Source of the DNA: Ferrimonas balearica
GTDB lineage: Bacteria; Pseudomonadota; Gammaproteobacteria; Enterobacterales; Shewanellaceae
Reading direction: 5' to 3'
DNA: 64,000 nucleotides
Assembly: GCF_019802085.1 (NCBI RefSeq)
Contig: NZ_JAHVHV010000003.1
Coordinates: 1-64,000 of the forward strand
Part shown: positions 16,038 to 24,174 of the stretch, in pieces
How the letters are laid out: each line of letters begins with the position of its first letter
Position numbering within the stretch: the stretch's first letter is position 1
The notes under the pieces: model-generated
The model's input: the letters and a program-made list of their open reading frames with translations, nothing else
Database searches by the model: none
Told to the model about the DNA's origin: nothing
Made by a program: the position numbers and the translations under genes

Positions 16038-17252
16038 ATGAGCCCGGAGCACTTGCGCCGCCAGTTTCCCGCCCTGCAGCGGCCGGATCTCATCTACCTG
16101 GACAACGCCGCCACCACCCAAAAGCCCAAGGCGGTGCTGGACGCCATGGCGCAGTTCTACACCTCGGACAACGCCAATGTGCACCGCGGTGCCCACCGGC
16201 TCTCCGCCCGCGCCACCCGAGCCTTCGAGGGGGCCCGGGACACCCTGGCCCGCTTTATCAATGCCCCCCAGCGCGACTCGGTGATCTTCACCCGGGGCAC
16301 CACTGAGGCGATGAACCTGCTGGCCAGCAGTTTAGGAGGCCAGGTGCTGGGGCCCGGGGATACCGTGCTCATCGACACCTGGGCCCACCACGCCAGCATC
16401 GTGCCCTGGCAGCAGGCGGCGGCCCGGGCCGGCGCACGACTCTGCCCCATCCCCCTGGACGCCAGTGGCCGGCTGGACGAGGCTGCCTACCAGGCGCTGC
16501 TGGCCCAGCGTCCCAAGGTGGTGGTGCTGACCGAGATCGCCAACGCCCTGGGGGCCCGCACGCCCCTGGCCCGCTGGCTGCCCCTGGCCAAGGCGGTGGG
16601 CGCCCTGACCGTGGTGGACGGAGCCCAGGCGGTGGGCCATCAGGCGGTGGACGTCCAGGCCCTGGGGGCGGATTGCTACGCCTTCTCCGGCCACAAGATG
16701 TACGGCCCCACCGGCATCGGTGTGCTCTGGGGCCGTCACGAGCTGCTGGCGTCGCTGCCCCCCTACCAGTTCGGCGGCGAGATGATCGACCAGGTCAGTT
16801 TCGAGCAGAGCAGCTTCAACCGCCTGCCGTTTCGCTTCGAGGCGGGCACCCCGGCCATCGCCGAGGCGGTGGGGATGGCGGCGGCCGCCGACTGGCTGAT
16901 GGCCCAGGACCGGCAGGCCCTGGCGGCCCACGAATCGGCCCTGCTGGCCCGGGCCCGGGCCGGCCTTTCGGCCATCGACGGCGTGACGCTCTACAGCGCC
17001 TTCGAGGACAATGCCGGGGCCCTGGCCTTCAACCTGACCGGGGAGCACCATCAGGACGTGGGGATCTGGCTGGATCAGGCGGGGATCGCGGTGCGCTGCG
17101 GCCACCACTGCTGCCAGCCGCTGATGGCGGCACTCCAGGTGCGCGGCACCTGCCGGGTGTCGGTGGCGGCCTACAATACCGAGGCGGAGATCGGCGCCTT
17201 CGTGGCGGCGATGCAGGAGATGAAGGAGTTTCTCGATGACGATGCCCAGTGA
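16038..17252 (+). CDS. csdA: Cysteine desulfurase CsdA
   Basis: 404 residues, group II (SufS/CsdA) cysteine desulfurase that moves sulfur from L-cysteine to an enzyme persulfide. The PLP lysine is K220 in SGHKMYGP, with H119/H120 and DGAQAVGH (D194) around the cofactor. The persulfide cysteine is C358 in the RCGHHCCQPL loop, aligned with C358 of E. coli CsdA; a second cysteine, C359, follows it directly. It overlaps csdE by 17 bases, consistent with the CsdA-CsdE complex. Confidence 0.95.
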   Translation: MSPEHLRRQFPALQRPDLIYLDNAATTQKPKAVLDAMAQFYTSDNANVHRGAHRLSARATRAFEGARDTLARFINAPQRDSVIFTRGTTEAMNLLASSLGGQVLGPGDTVLIDTWAHHASIVPWQQAAARAGARLCPIPLDASGRLDEAAYQALLAQRPKVVVLTEIANALGARTPLARWLPLAKAVGALTVVDGAQAVGHQAVDVQALGADCYAFSGHKMYGPTGIGVLWGRHELLASLPPYQFGGEMIDQVSFEQSSFNRLPFRFEAGTPAIAEAVGMAAAADWLMAQDRQALAAHESALLARARAGLSAIDGVTLYSAFEDNAGALAFNLTGEHHQDVGIWLDQAGIAVRCGHHCCQPLMAALQVRGTCRVSVAAYNTEAEIGAFVAAMQEMKEFLDDDAQ

Positions 17253-17685
17253 GGCCGATTTCCTGGCCAGCCCGCTAGGGGACACGATCACCCAGGCCAG
17301 CCTGGATGAGGAGCTCAAGGCCCAGGGCCACTGGCAGGGACGCTACCGTCTGCTGATGAAACTGGGCACTCGGATGCCGGCGTTGGCGGCGGACCTGCGC
17401 CAGGGCGAGGCGACGGTGGCCGGCTGTGAAAGCGTCACCTGGCTGCACCACCGCCAGATCCAGGGGCGGCACCACTTCCTGGCGGATTCCGAGGCCCGCA
17501 TCGTTCGCGGTCTGCTGGTGCTGGTGCTGGCCGCCTGCAACGGCAAAACCGGCGCCCAGCTGGCCGGGGTCGATCTGGACGCCTGGTTCTCCGAGCTGGG
17601 CCTGGCGGATCACCTCAGCCCCTCCCGGGCCAGCGGCCTCAATGCCGTGGTGCAGCGGATCCGCGCCCTGGCCGACGCCCCCTAA
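17236..17685 (+). CDS. csdE: Sulfur acceptor protein CsdE
   Basis: 149 residues of the SufE/CsdE family. The acceptor cysteine is C64 in VAGCESVTWL, equivalent to C61 of E. coli CsdE. It takes the persulfide from CsdA and passes it on, in E. coli toward TcdA/CsdL. Translation starts inside csdA, seven bases after AAGGAG. Its stop codon overlaps the stop codon of the convergent gene at 17682, so no terminator fits between them. Confidence 0.93.
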   Translation: MTMPSEADFLASPLGDTITQASLDEELKAQGHWQGRYRLLMKLGTRMPALAADLRQGEATVAGCESVTWLHHRQIQGRHHFLADSEARIVRGLLVLVLAACNGKTGAQLAGVDLDAWFSELGLADHLSPSRASGLNAVVQRIRALADAP

Positions 17686-18689
17686 CTCTTGCGCCTCCGG
17701 CGCTCACCGAACTGCACCTCCAGGGTCAGTCGCAGCTCCAGGTTGGTAACGTAGTCGTATTTTCGCGGCCAGGTCATCTGGGGCTCCACCTCGTAGAACA
17801 GCCATTTGCGCAGGAAGTTGCGCCGGTAGTTGGCCCCCAGGCGGATGATCTCGCTCTGCTCCTCCTCGTCGTGGGTCTTACCGGAGAAGGAGAGGAAGGT
17901 GGCCAGGGCGGAGCGGGCGGTGAGGCGCTCGGCCCGCACCAGGGTGGTGGTCCACTCCATCCCCTCGGTCTCCTCCCCGTAGGTCGCCCGGCCGTGCAAC
18001 CGGTACCCGGTGTCGCTGTGGATCCGCTCCAGGGTGGCCCGGGTGGTTTCGCTCCAGCCGTCCTGGGCCTCGATCTTCAGCTCCTGGGAGAGTTTGACCA
18101 CCGTGCGCTCGTCGAGGCTGTGGTAGTAACGGGCCCGGGTACGGGCAAAGGGGTCCAGCCCGGAGCTGAGTTTCACCCCCAGATCGAACGACAGATCCCA
18201 CACCCGGTAATCCAGCGGGGTCCAGCGCAGCGCCGCCCGGGTGCCGCCCCCGCCGTCCTCGGACTGCTCATCGCGGATCTCCGTCAGCTCGCTGTCGGCG
18301 TCGGACTCCAGCAGCAGCTTGAGCCGCTGCTCGGTGCGGGGCAGGTAGTAGGAGGCGGACACCCGCACCTTGAACTCGTTGGGATCGCGCTCGAACAGGC
18401 GCTGCTGCAGGCGCAGGCGGAAATGGCTGGAGGCCTGGTCCGCCTCGTCGCTGGGACCGAAGAAGTCGTCGAACCACAGGGCGCTGCCCTGGGCCCGGGT
18501 GGAGAGCAGGTTGTGGGCCTTGTCGTACCAGCGCTGCTCCGCCTCGTCCATGGGGTAATCTGGCAACTCGTCCACCGGCTCCGCCTGAGCCTCATTGGCC
18601 GGTGGCGGTTCCGGCTCCGACGACGCACTGGCCAGCATCGGATGGATCTCCGACGCCAGGACCAGGGCCAGCAGCCCCTCGACAATCAT
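17682..18689 (-). CDS. Exported beta-rich protein, unidentified
   Basis: 335 residues. A short hydrophobic N-terminus (MIVEGLLALVLASEI) could be a signal peptide or anchor, followed by an acidic/proline linker (20-50). The rest alternates polar and aromatic residues in beta-strand patterns (RLRLQQRLFER, VRVSASYYL, LRLTLEVQF), suggesting an outer membrane barrel, but it ends in a basic RRRRKS tail instead of a terminal Phe, which is unusual. It sits between csdE and tcdA. Its stop TAG overlaps the csdE stop TAA on the other strand. No named family recognised. Confidence 0.6.
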   Translation of the reverse strand: MIVEGLLALVLASEIHPMLASASSEPEPPPANEAQAEPVDELPDYPMDEAEQRWYDKAHNLLSTRAQGSALWFDDFFGPSDEADQASSHFRLRLQQRLFERDPNEFKVRVSASYYLPRTEQRLKLLLESDADSELTEIRDEQSEDGGGGTRAALRWTPLDYRVWDLSFDLGVKLSSGLDPFARTRARYYHSLDERTVVKLSQELKIEAQDGWSETTRATLERIHSDTGYRLHGRATYGEETEGMEWTTTLVRAERLTARSALATFLSFSGKTHDEEEQSEIIRLGANYRRNFLRKWLFYEVEPQMTWPRKYDYVTNLELRLTLEVQFGERRRRKS

Positions 18690-18748
18690 TGGATAACACC
18701 CTGATCAACTTCTGGTTAACCCCAGTGTAACCCATTGCCGCGGCAGAC

Positions 18749-19555
18749 TCACCGGGGGGCGTCGGCCTCCCGCTCGGTGCGCTGGGCCAGCTTCAGCAGC
18801 ACCCGGCTGGCGGCCACGAAGCCGAAGGTGCCGGTGACGTTGGTCACCGCACCGAAACCGCTGGCACAGTCCATCGCCTTGGGCCCCTCGGCGGCGGATT
18901 TGGTCAGACAGACGGTACCGTCCGCCCCGGGGTAGCGCAGCTGCTCGTCGGAGAAGACGCACTCCACCTGGAAGCGACGCTTGGGGTTCTTGCTGAAGCC
19001 GTACTCCCGCCGCAGCAGGTTGCGCACCTTGGCCGCCAGGGGGTCCTGGTAGGTTTTGGCCAGGTCCGCCACCTGCACCCGGGTGGGATCCAGCTGACCG
19101 CCGGCGCCACCAACGGTGACGATGCGCACCTTGCGCCGCTTGCAGTGGGCGATGAGCGCCACCTTGGGCTTGACCGCGTCGATGCAATCCACCAGGTAGT
19201 CCAACCCCGCCGGCAGCACCTCGTCGAGGTTGTCCAGATCGACAAACTCCTCCACCTCGTTGACCTGGCAGTCCGGGTTGATGGCGCGGATCCGCTCGGC
19301 CATCACCGCCACCTTGGATTGCCCCACGGTGCCACTGAGGGCGTGGATCTGACGGTTGGTGTTGGTGGTGCAGATGTCGTCGAGGTCGATCAGGGTGATC
19401 TGACCGATGCCGGAACGGGCCAGGGCCTCCGCCGCCCAGGTGCCGACGCCCCCGATCCCCACCACGCAGACGTGGGCCTGGGAGAAAGTGGTCAGGGCCG
19501 GCAGGCCATAGAGACGGCCGATGCCGCCAAAGCGTTGCTGGTAGGCGTCGTTCAT
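18749..19555 (-). CDS. tcdA: tRNA threonylcarbamoyladenosine dehydratase TcdA (CsdL)
   Basis: 268 residues of the ThiF/E1-like superfamily. The ATP-binding loop VVGIGGVGTWAAEALARSG, the DLDDICTTNTNRQ segment and DYLVDCIDAVKPK are clear. TcdA uses ATP to dehydrate t6A37 to cyclic t6A in tRNAs reading ANN codons. In E. coli it works with CsdA and CsdE; here it lies in the same cluster, on the opposite strand, with one unrelated gene between. No separate terminator was found after it. Confidence 0.93.
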   Translation of the reverse strand: MNDAYQQRFGGIGRLYGLPALTTFSQAHVCVVGIGGVGTWAAEALARSGIGQITLIDLDDICTTNTNRQIHALSGTVGQSKVAVMAERIRAINPDCQVNEVEEFVDLDNLDEVLPAGLDYLVDCIDAVKPKVALIAHCKRRKVRIVTVGGAGGQLDPTRVQVADLAKTYQDPLAAKVRNLLRREYGFSKNPKRRFQVECVFSDEQLRYPGADGTVCLTKSAAEGPKAMDCASGFGAVTNVTGTFGFVAASRVLLKLAQRTEREADAPR

Positions 19556-19890
19556 TGCGGGACGGGGCTCCGGTTAATTTGGGGCCGCGATTATAGCAGC
19601 TGGCCCGAGCAGGCCAATCCCCCACCCTATTCGGCGGCCAGGGATGTTACAAGAGGGGAAACCCTTGCCACGATCCCGAATCGGATTCATTACATTTTTA
19701 TTTCATATAAAAGTGAGCAGGATCAAATTCCTACCCCTTTCTGAGTTACTTCTCTCGGGCCCCATGACAAACTCCGGCCAACTTCACGATTTCTGGCGCA
19801 AGCGACTTAACATTTCGCTTACAAAAGGATTTTTGAGCTGCCCTGGCCTCGTGGGCCGGTGGCAAGAAGTACCAAAGAGGATAAGAAGTA
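19556..19890. other. Intergenic region between tcdA and the porin gene
   Basis: 335 bases without a convincing open frame. The part from 19670 to 19730 is AT-rich and contains a possible -10 TATAAA (19706-19711) for the porin gene without a good -35, which would leave a leader of about 170 bases. I see no palindromic operator. Confidence 0.4.
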
Positions 19891-20919
19891 ATGAAGCAAC
19901 GCCTGCTCTCCGTCGCCGTCGCCTCCCTCCTGGCCGGTGTCTCCACCCAAGCCCTGGCCGATGGCCCCACTTTCTACGGCGATTTGAACATGGCCGTCAC
20001 CCACTCCGATAAGGGGTTCACCACCAACCCGGGCATGAACGACGGCCTGGGTCTGGAAAACAACTTCACCAACATCGGTATCAAGGGTACCCATGACATC
20101 ACCTCCGGCCTGCACATCGTGTACAAGGCGGAAGTGGGCGTTAACGGTGAAGACCAGTCCAAAGGCGCTGACCCGTTCAGCAGCCGTAACACTTACTTCG
20201 GTCTGGGCGGGGGCTTCGGTGAAGTCGTGTTCGGCCGTAACGACACCGTGTTCAAGTGGTCCGAAGGCAGCGTAGACGCCTTCGGTAACCTCAACGGTGA
20301 CCTGGATCGTCTGTTCGTAGGCCAAGACCGCCTGGGCGACAGCGTGACCTACAAGTCCGGCAAGATCGCTGGCTTCCAGTTTGGTGCCACCTACGTACTG
20401 GAAGACGATTTCCACGGCAGCTCCGATGCCGCGAAAGACTACGACGGCAACAACTACGCCGTCACTGCGACCTTCGGCGACCGCGGTATGGGCAAAGTGC
20501 CTTACTACGTGGCCGTGTCCTACGCCGATGGCCTGAACGGTGTGGAAGCGATCCGTGTGGTCGGTACCTACAAACTGGGCGACATCAAGCTGGGCGCCAT
20601 GTTCCAGGACTCCGAGAAAGGCGACCTGGATGGAACCGGCTACCTGGTATCCGCCCAGTACCGTCTGAATGCCTGGAACCTGAAGGCGCAGTTTGGCTAC
20701 GACGACTCCGGCCTGGGTAAGTTTGCCCAGAACGCCTACGCCGACCTGGGTCAGGGTGGCGAAGGGGCTGAGGTGTTCAACTACACCGTCGGTGCCGAGT
20801 ACCACTTGACCAAGGCCGCCTACTTCTACGGCCACTACGCCTACTACGACGGCAGCCACGACGTGGCCGGCGACATCGACGACAGCACCTTTACCGTCGG
20901 TATGCGCTACCGCTTCTAA
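19891..20919 (+). CDS. General diffusion porin
   Basis: 342 residues. Signal peptide (MKQRLLSVAVASLLAG, cleaved after ALA near residue 23), then a barrel start GPTFYGDLNMAV and a terminal YRF, the canonical outer membrane porin ending recognised by BamA. Motifs NIGIKGTHDI, YKAEVGVNG, RNTYFGLGG and VVFGRNDTVFKW are typical of Gram-negative trimeric porins. Codon use is more biased than in neighbours (repeated GGT, CGT, AAC), suggesting high expression, and the ribosome site AAGAGGATAAGAAGTA is strong. Strong terminator follows. Confidence 0.92.
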   Translation: MKQRLLSVAVASLLAGVSTQALADGPTFYGDLNMAVTHSDKGFTTNPGMNDGLGLENNFTNIGIKGTHDITSGLHIVYKAEVGVNGEDQSKGADPFSSRNTYFGLGGGFGEVVFGRNDTVFKWSEGSVDAFGNLNGDLDRLFVGQDRLGDSVTYKSGKIAGFQFGATYVLEDDFHGSSDAAKDYDGNNYAVTATFGDRGMGKVPYYVAVSYADGLNGVEAIRVVGTYKLGDIKLGAMFQDSEKGDLDGTGYLVSAQYRLNAWNLKAQFGYDDSGLGKFAQNAYADLGQGGEGAEVFNYTVGAEYHLTKAAYFYGHYAYYDGSHDVAGDIDDSTFTVGMRYRF

Positions 20920-20939
20920 ACTCAGCGTCAACGCAAAAA

Positions 20940-20969
20940 CGGCAACCCTCGGGTTGCCGTTTTTTTTTT
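20940..20969. terminator. Bidirectional terminator between the porin gene and tpm
   Basis: CGGCAACCC and GGGTTGCCG pair around a 2-base loop, followed by ten T on the plus strand; the AAAAA to the left serves the minus-strand tpm gene. Confidence 0.9.
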
Positions 20970-20972
20970 GCC

Positions 20973-21626
20973 TCAGCGCCGCACCAGCTTGTAGACCGCC
21001 TCGTTGAGCCAGGGTACGCCCTTAGCGACGAAGCGGGGGTTGTCCGCCAGCACCTCGTGCTGAGCCAGGGGGGTGAGTTCGAAGTGGGGGGTCAGCAAAC
21101 GGCTGACCTCCTCGGCCGCCACCGCGAAGGGCGGACCGGACATCGCCTGCTGGGGGTAATCCAGGGTCACCAGCAGCCCCACGGCGCCGGACGGCACCAG
21201 GGCGGCCAGCTGCTCGACGTAGGCCTGGCGCATCGGCTCGGGCAGGGCGATAAGCGCAGCGCGGTCGTAGAAGGCCCGGCAGTGGGCGGTCTGGGCCGGT
21301 TTGAGCTGGAAAAAATCCCCCTGCAGTACCGACAGCTCATCCAGGGTGTAGCGCCGATGGGCCCCTTCGTTTTGCGGCGTGGGCACCGATCCTAAGGCGG
21401 CGAAAAGTGACTCCACTGCCAGGGTGTTGAGCTCGGCCCCCAGCACCGAGTGACCCTCGCCGGCCAGGTAGGCGAGATCCAAAGACTTGCCGCACAGGGG
21501 CACGAACACCGGCTCCCGGTCGAGGCCCAGTGCCGGCCAGTGCTGGGCCAGGTAGGGGTTGATGTGGTCCAGGTGGAAACCGGTCAGGCCCCGCTCCCAC
21601 TTGTCATGCCAGAAGGCCGCTTCCAT
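20973..21626 (-). CDS. tpm: Thiopurine S-methyltransferase
   Basis: 217 residues. It follows the bacterial TPMT pattern: MEAAFWHDKWERG at the start, FVPLCGKSLDLAYLA as SAM motif I, GAELNTLAVE, FYDRAALIALPEPMR and LVTLDYPQ. These enzymes methylate sulfur (and in bacteria selenium or tellurium) compounds with SAM. The longer frame from 21659 is not used because the family starts at MEAAFW. Single gene. Confidence 0.92.
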   Translation of the reverse strand: MEAAFWHDKWERGLTGFHLDHINPYLAQHWPALGLDREPVFVPLCGKSLDLAYLAGEGHSVLGAELNTLAVESLFAALGSVPTPQNEGAHRRYTLDELSVLQGDFFQLKPAQTAHCRAFYDRAALIALPEPMRQAYVEQLAALVPSGAVGLLVTLDYPQQAMSGPPFAVAAEEVSRLLTPHFELTPLAQHEVLADNPRFVAKGVPWLNEAVYKLVRR

Positions 21627-21736
21627 GTCGCTGTCTCGCTGAAGAAAAAGTTGGGCCACAGGATACTGGCTGAGGGACGGGCAAGCAAAAGGGGCCCTGA
21701 GGCCCCCGAATGAAATGGGTAAGGCGTGGTGCGGTG

Positions 21737-22096
21737 TTAGCGGCTGATCCCCAGCACCCGGCGCACCTTCTCCAGCCAGACGCAGTTGTCGCAGGTGCAG
21801 GCACGGCGATTGAGGTGGGCGGCGGTCAGCTGGGCTTCGACGTAATCCAGCGCCTTGACCAGCTCGCGGCGGATGTCTTCCGGCTCTTTGCGCTCAATGG
21901 CCACCATCTCGTCGTTGTGGTTCAGCCACTTGCACTCCATGTCCTGGTGACAGTAGATGCAGCGGTCATCCACCGGGTTGTAGAAGACGGCATGAGGACA
22001 GAAACGCACGTCCATGTTGTCCCGCATTTTACGGCGGGGATAGGCCAGCAAGTCCGCCAGCGTCGCGGTGTCTACCGAGAGAATGGGATCCGTCAT
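21737..22096 (-). CDS. Seven-cysteine small protein behind an FNR/CRP promoter
   Basis: 119 residues, soluble, without signal peptide. Cysteines at 33, 46, 49 (CIYCH), 55, 100, 102 and 105 (CTCDNC) form two clusters that look like a metal site, zinc or iron-sulfur. A helix at about 65-95 (EDIRRELVKALDYVEAQL) separates them. The promoter region carries a perfect FNR site and a CRP-type site at the standard activating positions for this gene, suggesting induction without oxygen. I do not recognise the family. It diverges from the protein kinase gene. Confidence 0.65.
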   Translation of the reverse strand: MTDPILSVDTATLADLLAYPRRKMRDNMDVRFCPHAVFYNPVDDRCIYCHQDMECKWLNHNDEMVAIERKEPEDIRRELVKALDYVEAQLTAAHLNRRACTCDNCVWLEKVRRVLGISR

Positions 22097-22129
22097 ATCG
22101 GTGCCCTACCCTAGTTCATTACCCATAAG

Positions 22130-22173
22130 CAAATAGTCGCACAAAGCGTGCGCCCGCTCTTGATTGGGATCAA
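22130..22173 (-). promoter_or_regulatory. FNR-type promoter of the seven-cysteine protein gene
   Basis: TTGATTGGGATCAA (22160-22173) is a perfect TTGAT-N4-ATCAA FNR palindrome. A minus-strand -10 TATTTG (22130-22135) puts the transcription start near 22123, so the site is centred at about -43, close to the class II position. Confidence 0.65.
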
Positions 22174-22178
22174 ACACT

Positions 22179-22194
22179 CGTGAATCTGGTCACG
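22179..22194. promoter_or_regulatory. CRP-type site next to the FNR site
   Basis: CGTGAATCTGGTCACG is a perfect GTGA-N6-TCAC palindrome, centred 20 bases from the FNR site and about -63 from the predicted minus-strand start, the class I position. It is also about 100 bases upstream of the divergent kinase. Confidence 0.6.
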
Positions 22195-22305
22195 TTTCCG
22201 CCGCGTAAGGTCACTCCTCGTTCAGAGCGGGTTCCGGCCGGCATGGCGATTGCGCCGGGGGGCTCGGGGTGGGTATGCTGAACCCCCAGACAGGGAGGGA
22301 CACCG

Positions 22306-24138
22306 GTGGGCAGCGCCAAGCCACTACAGCAGTTCTACATCTCCGAGGAGCAATCGGTCTACCTGCTCAAACAGGAGGACGCGCGCAAGCATCGGCAATG
22401 GGTTTCCCTCTGTCAGCAGCAGTTGCGCCGCCTGGGGTACCAGCAGGTGCACTACATCGGCAACGGGGTGTTCGGCTTCGTTTTTGCCGGCCGCCTGGGC
22501 AACACCGAGCACGTGTTCAAGTTCTCCCGCCGCACCCTCTCCGCGGCCCTCCAGGCTCGACTGGCGGAGGAGGCGGAGATCCTCGCCCCCCTGGCACACC
22601 CCCACATCCCCGCCCTGGTGCGCTACGTTAAGGCCTCCGGCCAGCCAATCCTGCAGATGGAGCGCGCCCCCGGGGTGGACCTGGCCCACTTTGCCCAGCG
22701 CTGCGGCGCGTTGCCGGTCACCTACCTGGTGCCCATCGCCGCCCAGCTGGCGGAGATCCTGGGCTACCTGCGCACCCTGCCCCGGCCGGTGGTGCACGGC
22801 GACATCAAACCCTCCAACCTGGTGTTCGACCCCACGCGCAAGCACCTGTCACTGGTGGACTGGGGCTCGGCGGTGCTGGCCCAGCGGGACACCGCGGATC
22901 AGCCCCTGGGCAGCGCCCTGGGACTGGTGGAGGGGGACCGGGACTCCAACGCCCGCATGGGGGACGTGTTCTTTATCGGTCCGGAGCAGCTCGGTGGCGC
23001 CCCCAGCACCCCGCGCTTCGACGAGCAGGGCACCGCCGCCACCCTCTACGCTTTGGCTTCGGGCCAGGTGAGCCGTTTCGGCAGCAAGGTGCTGCCCGCC
23101 GCCAGCCTGGGGCTGCCCCGCCCCCTGGCGGAGATCCTCGACGCCATGCTGAGCACCGATCCCGACACCCGACGCCAGGGGGGGGATCACTTCCTCGCCA
23201 CCCTGCCCGCCAGCCGCCACTGGCTGCTGCTGCCTTTGCCCGAACCCCGTCGCCTGCCCCTGCTGCCGGTCTGGACCCACAGCCAGGGCAAGGAGGTAGA
23301 CACCGTGGCCTACTCCTCCCGCAAATCCTTCCTGCGGGCCCACCAGCTGGATCCCCTGCCGCCGGAGCGGGAGGCGGATCTGCAGCTGGCCCACTACTAC
23401 CGCGACTTTATGGTGGGCATGGGGGACAGTGAGAAGGGGTTTGTGGCGGCGGTGGGTCAACTTGGTCACTACCCCCTGCTGGGGGGCCTGGCGCTGCACT
23501 GGCACAGCGGCGGGGTGGACATCGACTCCAGTCTCAACCTGCAGGACCCCACCCTCAAGGGGCCCTTTACTCGGGCGGTCAACAACCTGGTCAGCCTGGC
23601 CCGGGGGATCCGTCCCAAGGCCCACCATCAGGGCAAGGCGGTGTTCAAGGCCTGCTTCTTCAACGCCCGGGACACTCTGCACCTGGAGCGGGAGGGGCCC
23701 CATCAGCGCTTCGTCGCCCCGCCCCAGCTGGCCCTGCCCTTCGAGATCAGCGAGGCCCCGGAGCTGGAGGACAAGACCCGGCTGCACTCCTACTTCGAGG
23801 ACGGCCAGGATCCGGACGAAAACCTGCGTCTGCCCCCCGCCATCATGCAGGAGCTGGGTCGGCTCAACCTCATCCACCACACCGGCTGCATCATCTTCGA
23901 GGTGCTGCCGGATCACATGAAAATCCACTCCTACCTGCGGCTGCTCAATCCCCGCAAGGCGGACGAGTTTCGCGCCTGCCTGGACCGGATCCTGGCCCAG
24001 CTGGGGGCCATCGAGGACCTGGGGATCGCCGGCTTTATGAAGCTGCCTTACAAGAACACCCGCCACTTCGAACACCAGGCCAGCCAGCCGGCCCACTACT
24101 ACCCCAAGGATCCCCGCCGGGCCCAGACCGCATCATAG
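22306..24138 (+). CDS. Protein kinase with an unidentified C-terminal domain
   Basis: 610 residues. The N-terminal kinase fold (about 45-300) has a glycine loop GNGVFG (52-57), K72, the catalytic HGD-I-K-P-S-N loop (D166, K168, N171) and DWG (D185) instead of DFG, so it keeps all phosphotransfer residues while having the HGD form seen in atypical and antibiotic-kinase-like enzymes. Residues 310-610 form a second domain of unknown type with no membrane segment. A GTG start at 22306 has GGGAGGGA five bases upstream. Likely cytoplasmic Ser/Thr kinase; substrate unknown. Confidence 0.8.
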   Translation: MGSAKPLQQFYISEEQSVYLLKQEDARKHRQWVSLCQQQLRRLGYQQVHYIGNGVFGFVFAGRLGNTEHVFKFSRRTLSAALQARLAEEAEILAPLAHPHIPALVRYVKASGQPILQMERAPGVDLAHFAQRCGALPVTYLVPIAAQLAEILGYLRTLPRPVVHGDIKPSNLVFDPTRKHLSLVDWGSAVLAQRDTADQPLGSALGLVEGDRDSNARMGDVFFIGPEQLGGAPSTPRFDEQGTAATLYALASGQVSRFGSKVLPAASLGLPRPLAEILDAMLSTDPDTRRQGGDHFLATLPASRHWLLLPLPEPRRLPLLPVWTHSQGKEVDTVAYSSRKSFLRAHQLDPLPPEREADLQLAHYYRDFMVGMGDSEKGFVAAVGQLGHYPLLGGLALHWHSGGVDIDSSLNLQDPTLKGPFTRAVNNLVSLARGIRPKAHHQGKAVFKACFFNARDTLHLEREGPHQRFVAPPQLALPFEISEAPELEDKTRLHSYFEDGQDPDENLRLPPAIMQELGRLNLIHHTGCIIFEVLPDHMKIHSYLRLLNPRKADEFRACLDRILAQLGAIEDLGIAGFMKLPYKNTRHFEHQASQPAHYYPKDPRRAQTAS

Positions 24139-24142
24139 AAAA

Positions 24143-24162
24143 ACGGGGCCCGAAGGCCCCGT
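24143..24162. terminator. Terminator between the kinase and the metalloprotease genes
   Basis: ACGGGGCC and GGCCCCGT around a CGAA loop. T5 follows on the minus strand and TTA on the plus, so it mainly ends the protease transcript and may serve both. Confidence 0.75.
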
Positions 24163-24174
24163 CTTACCCGCCCC

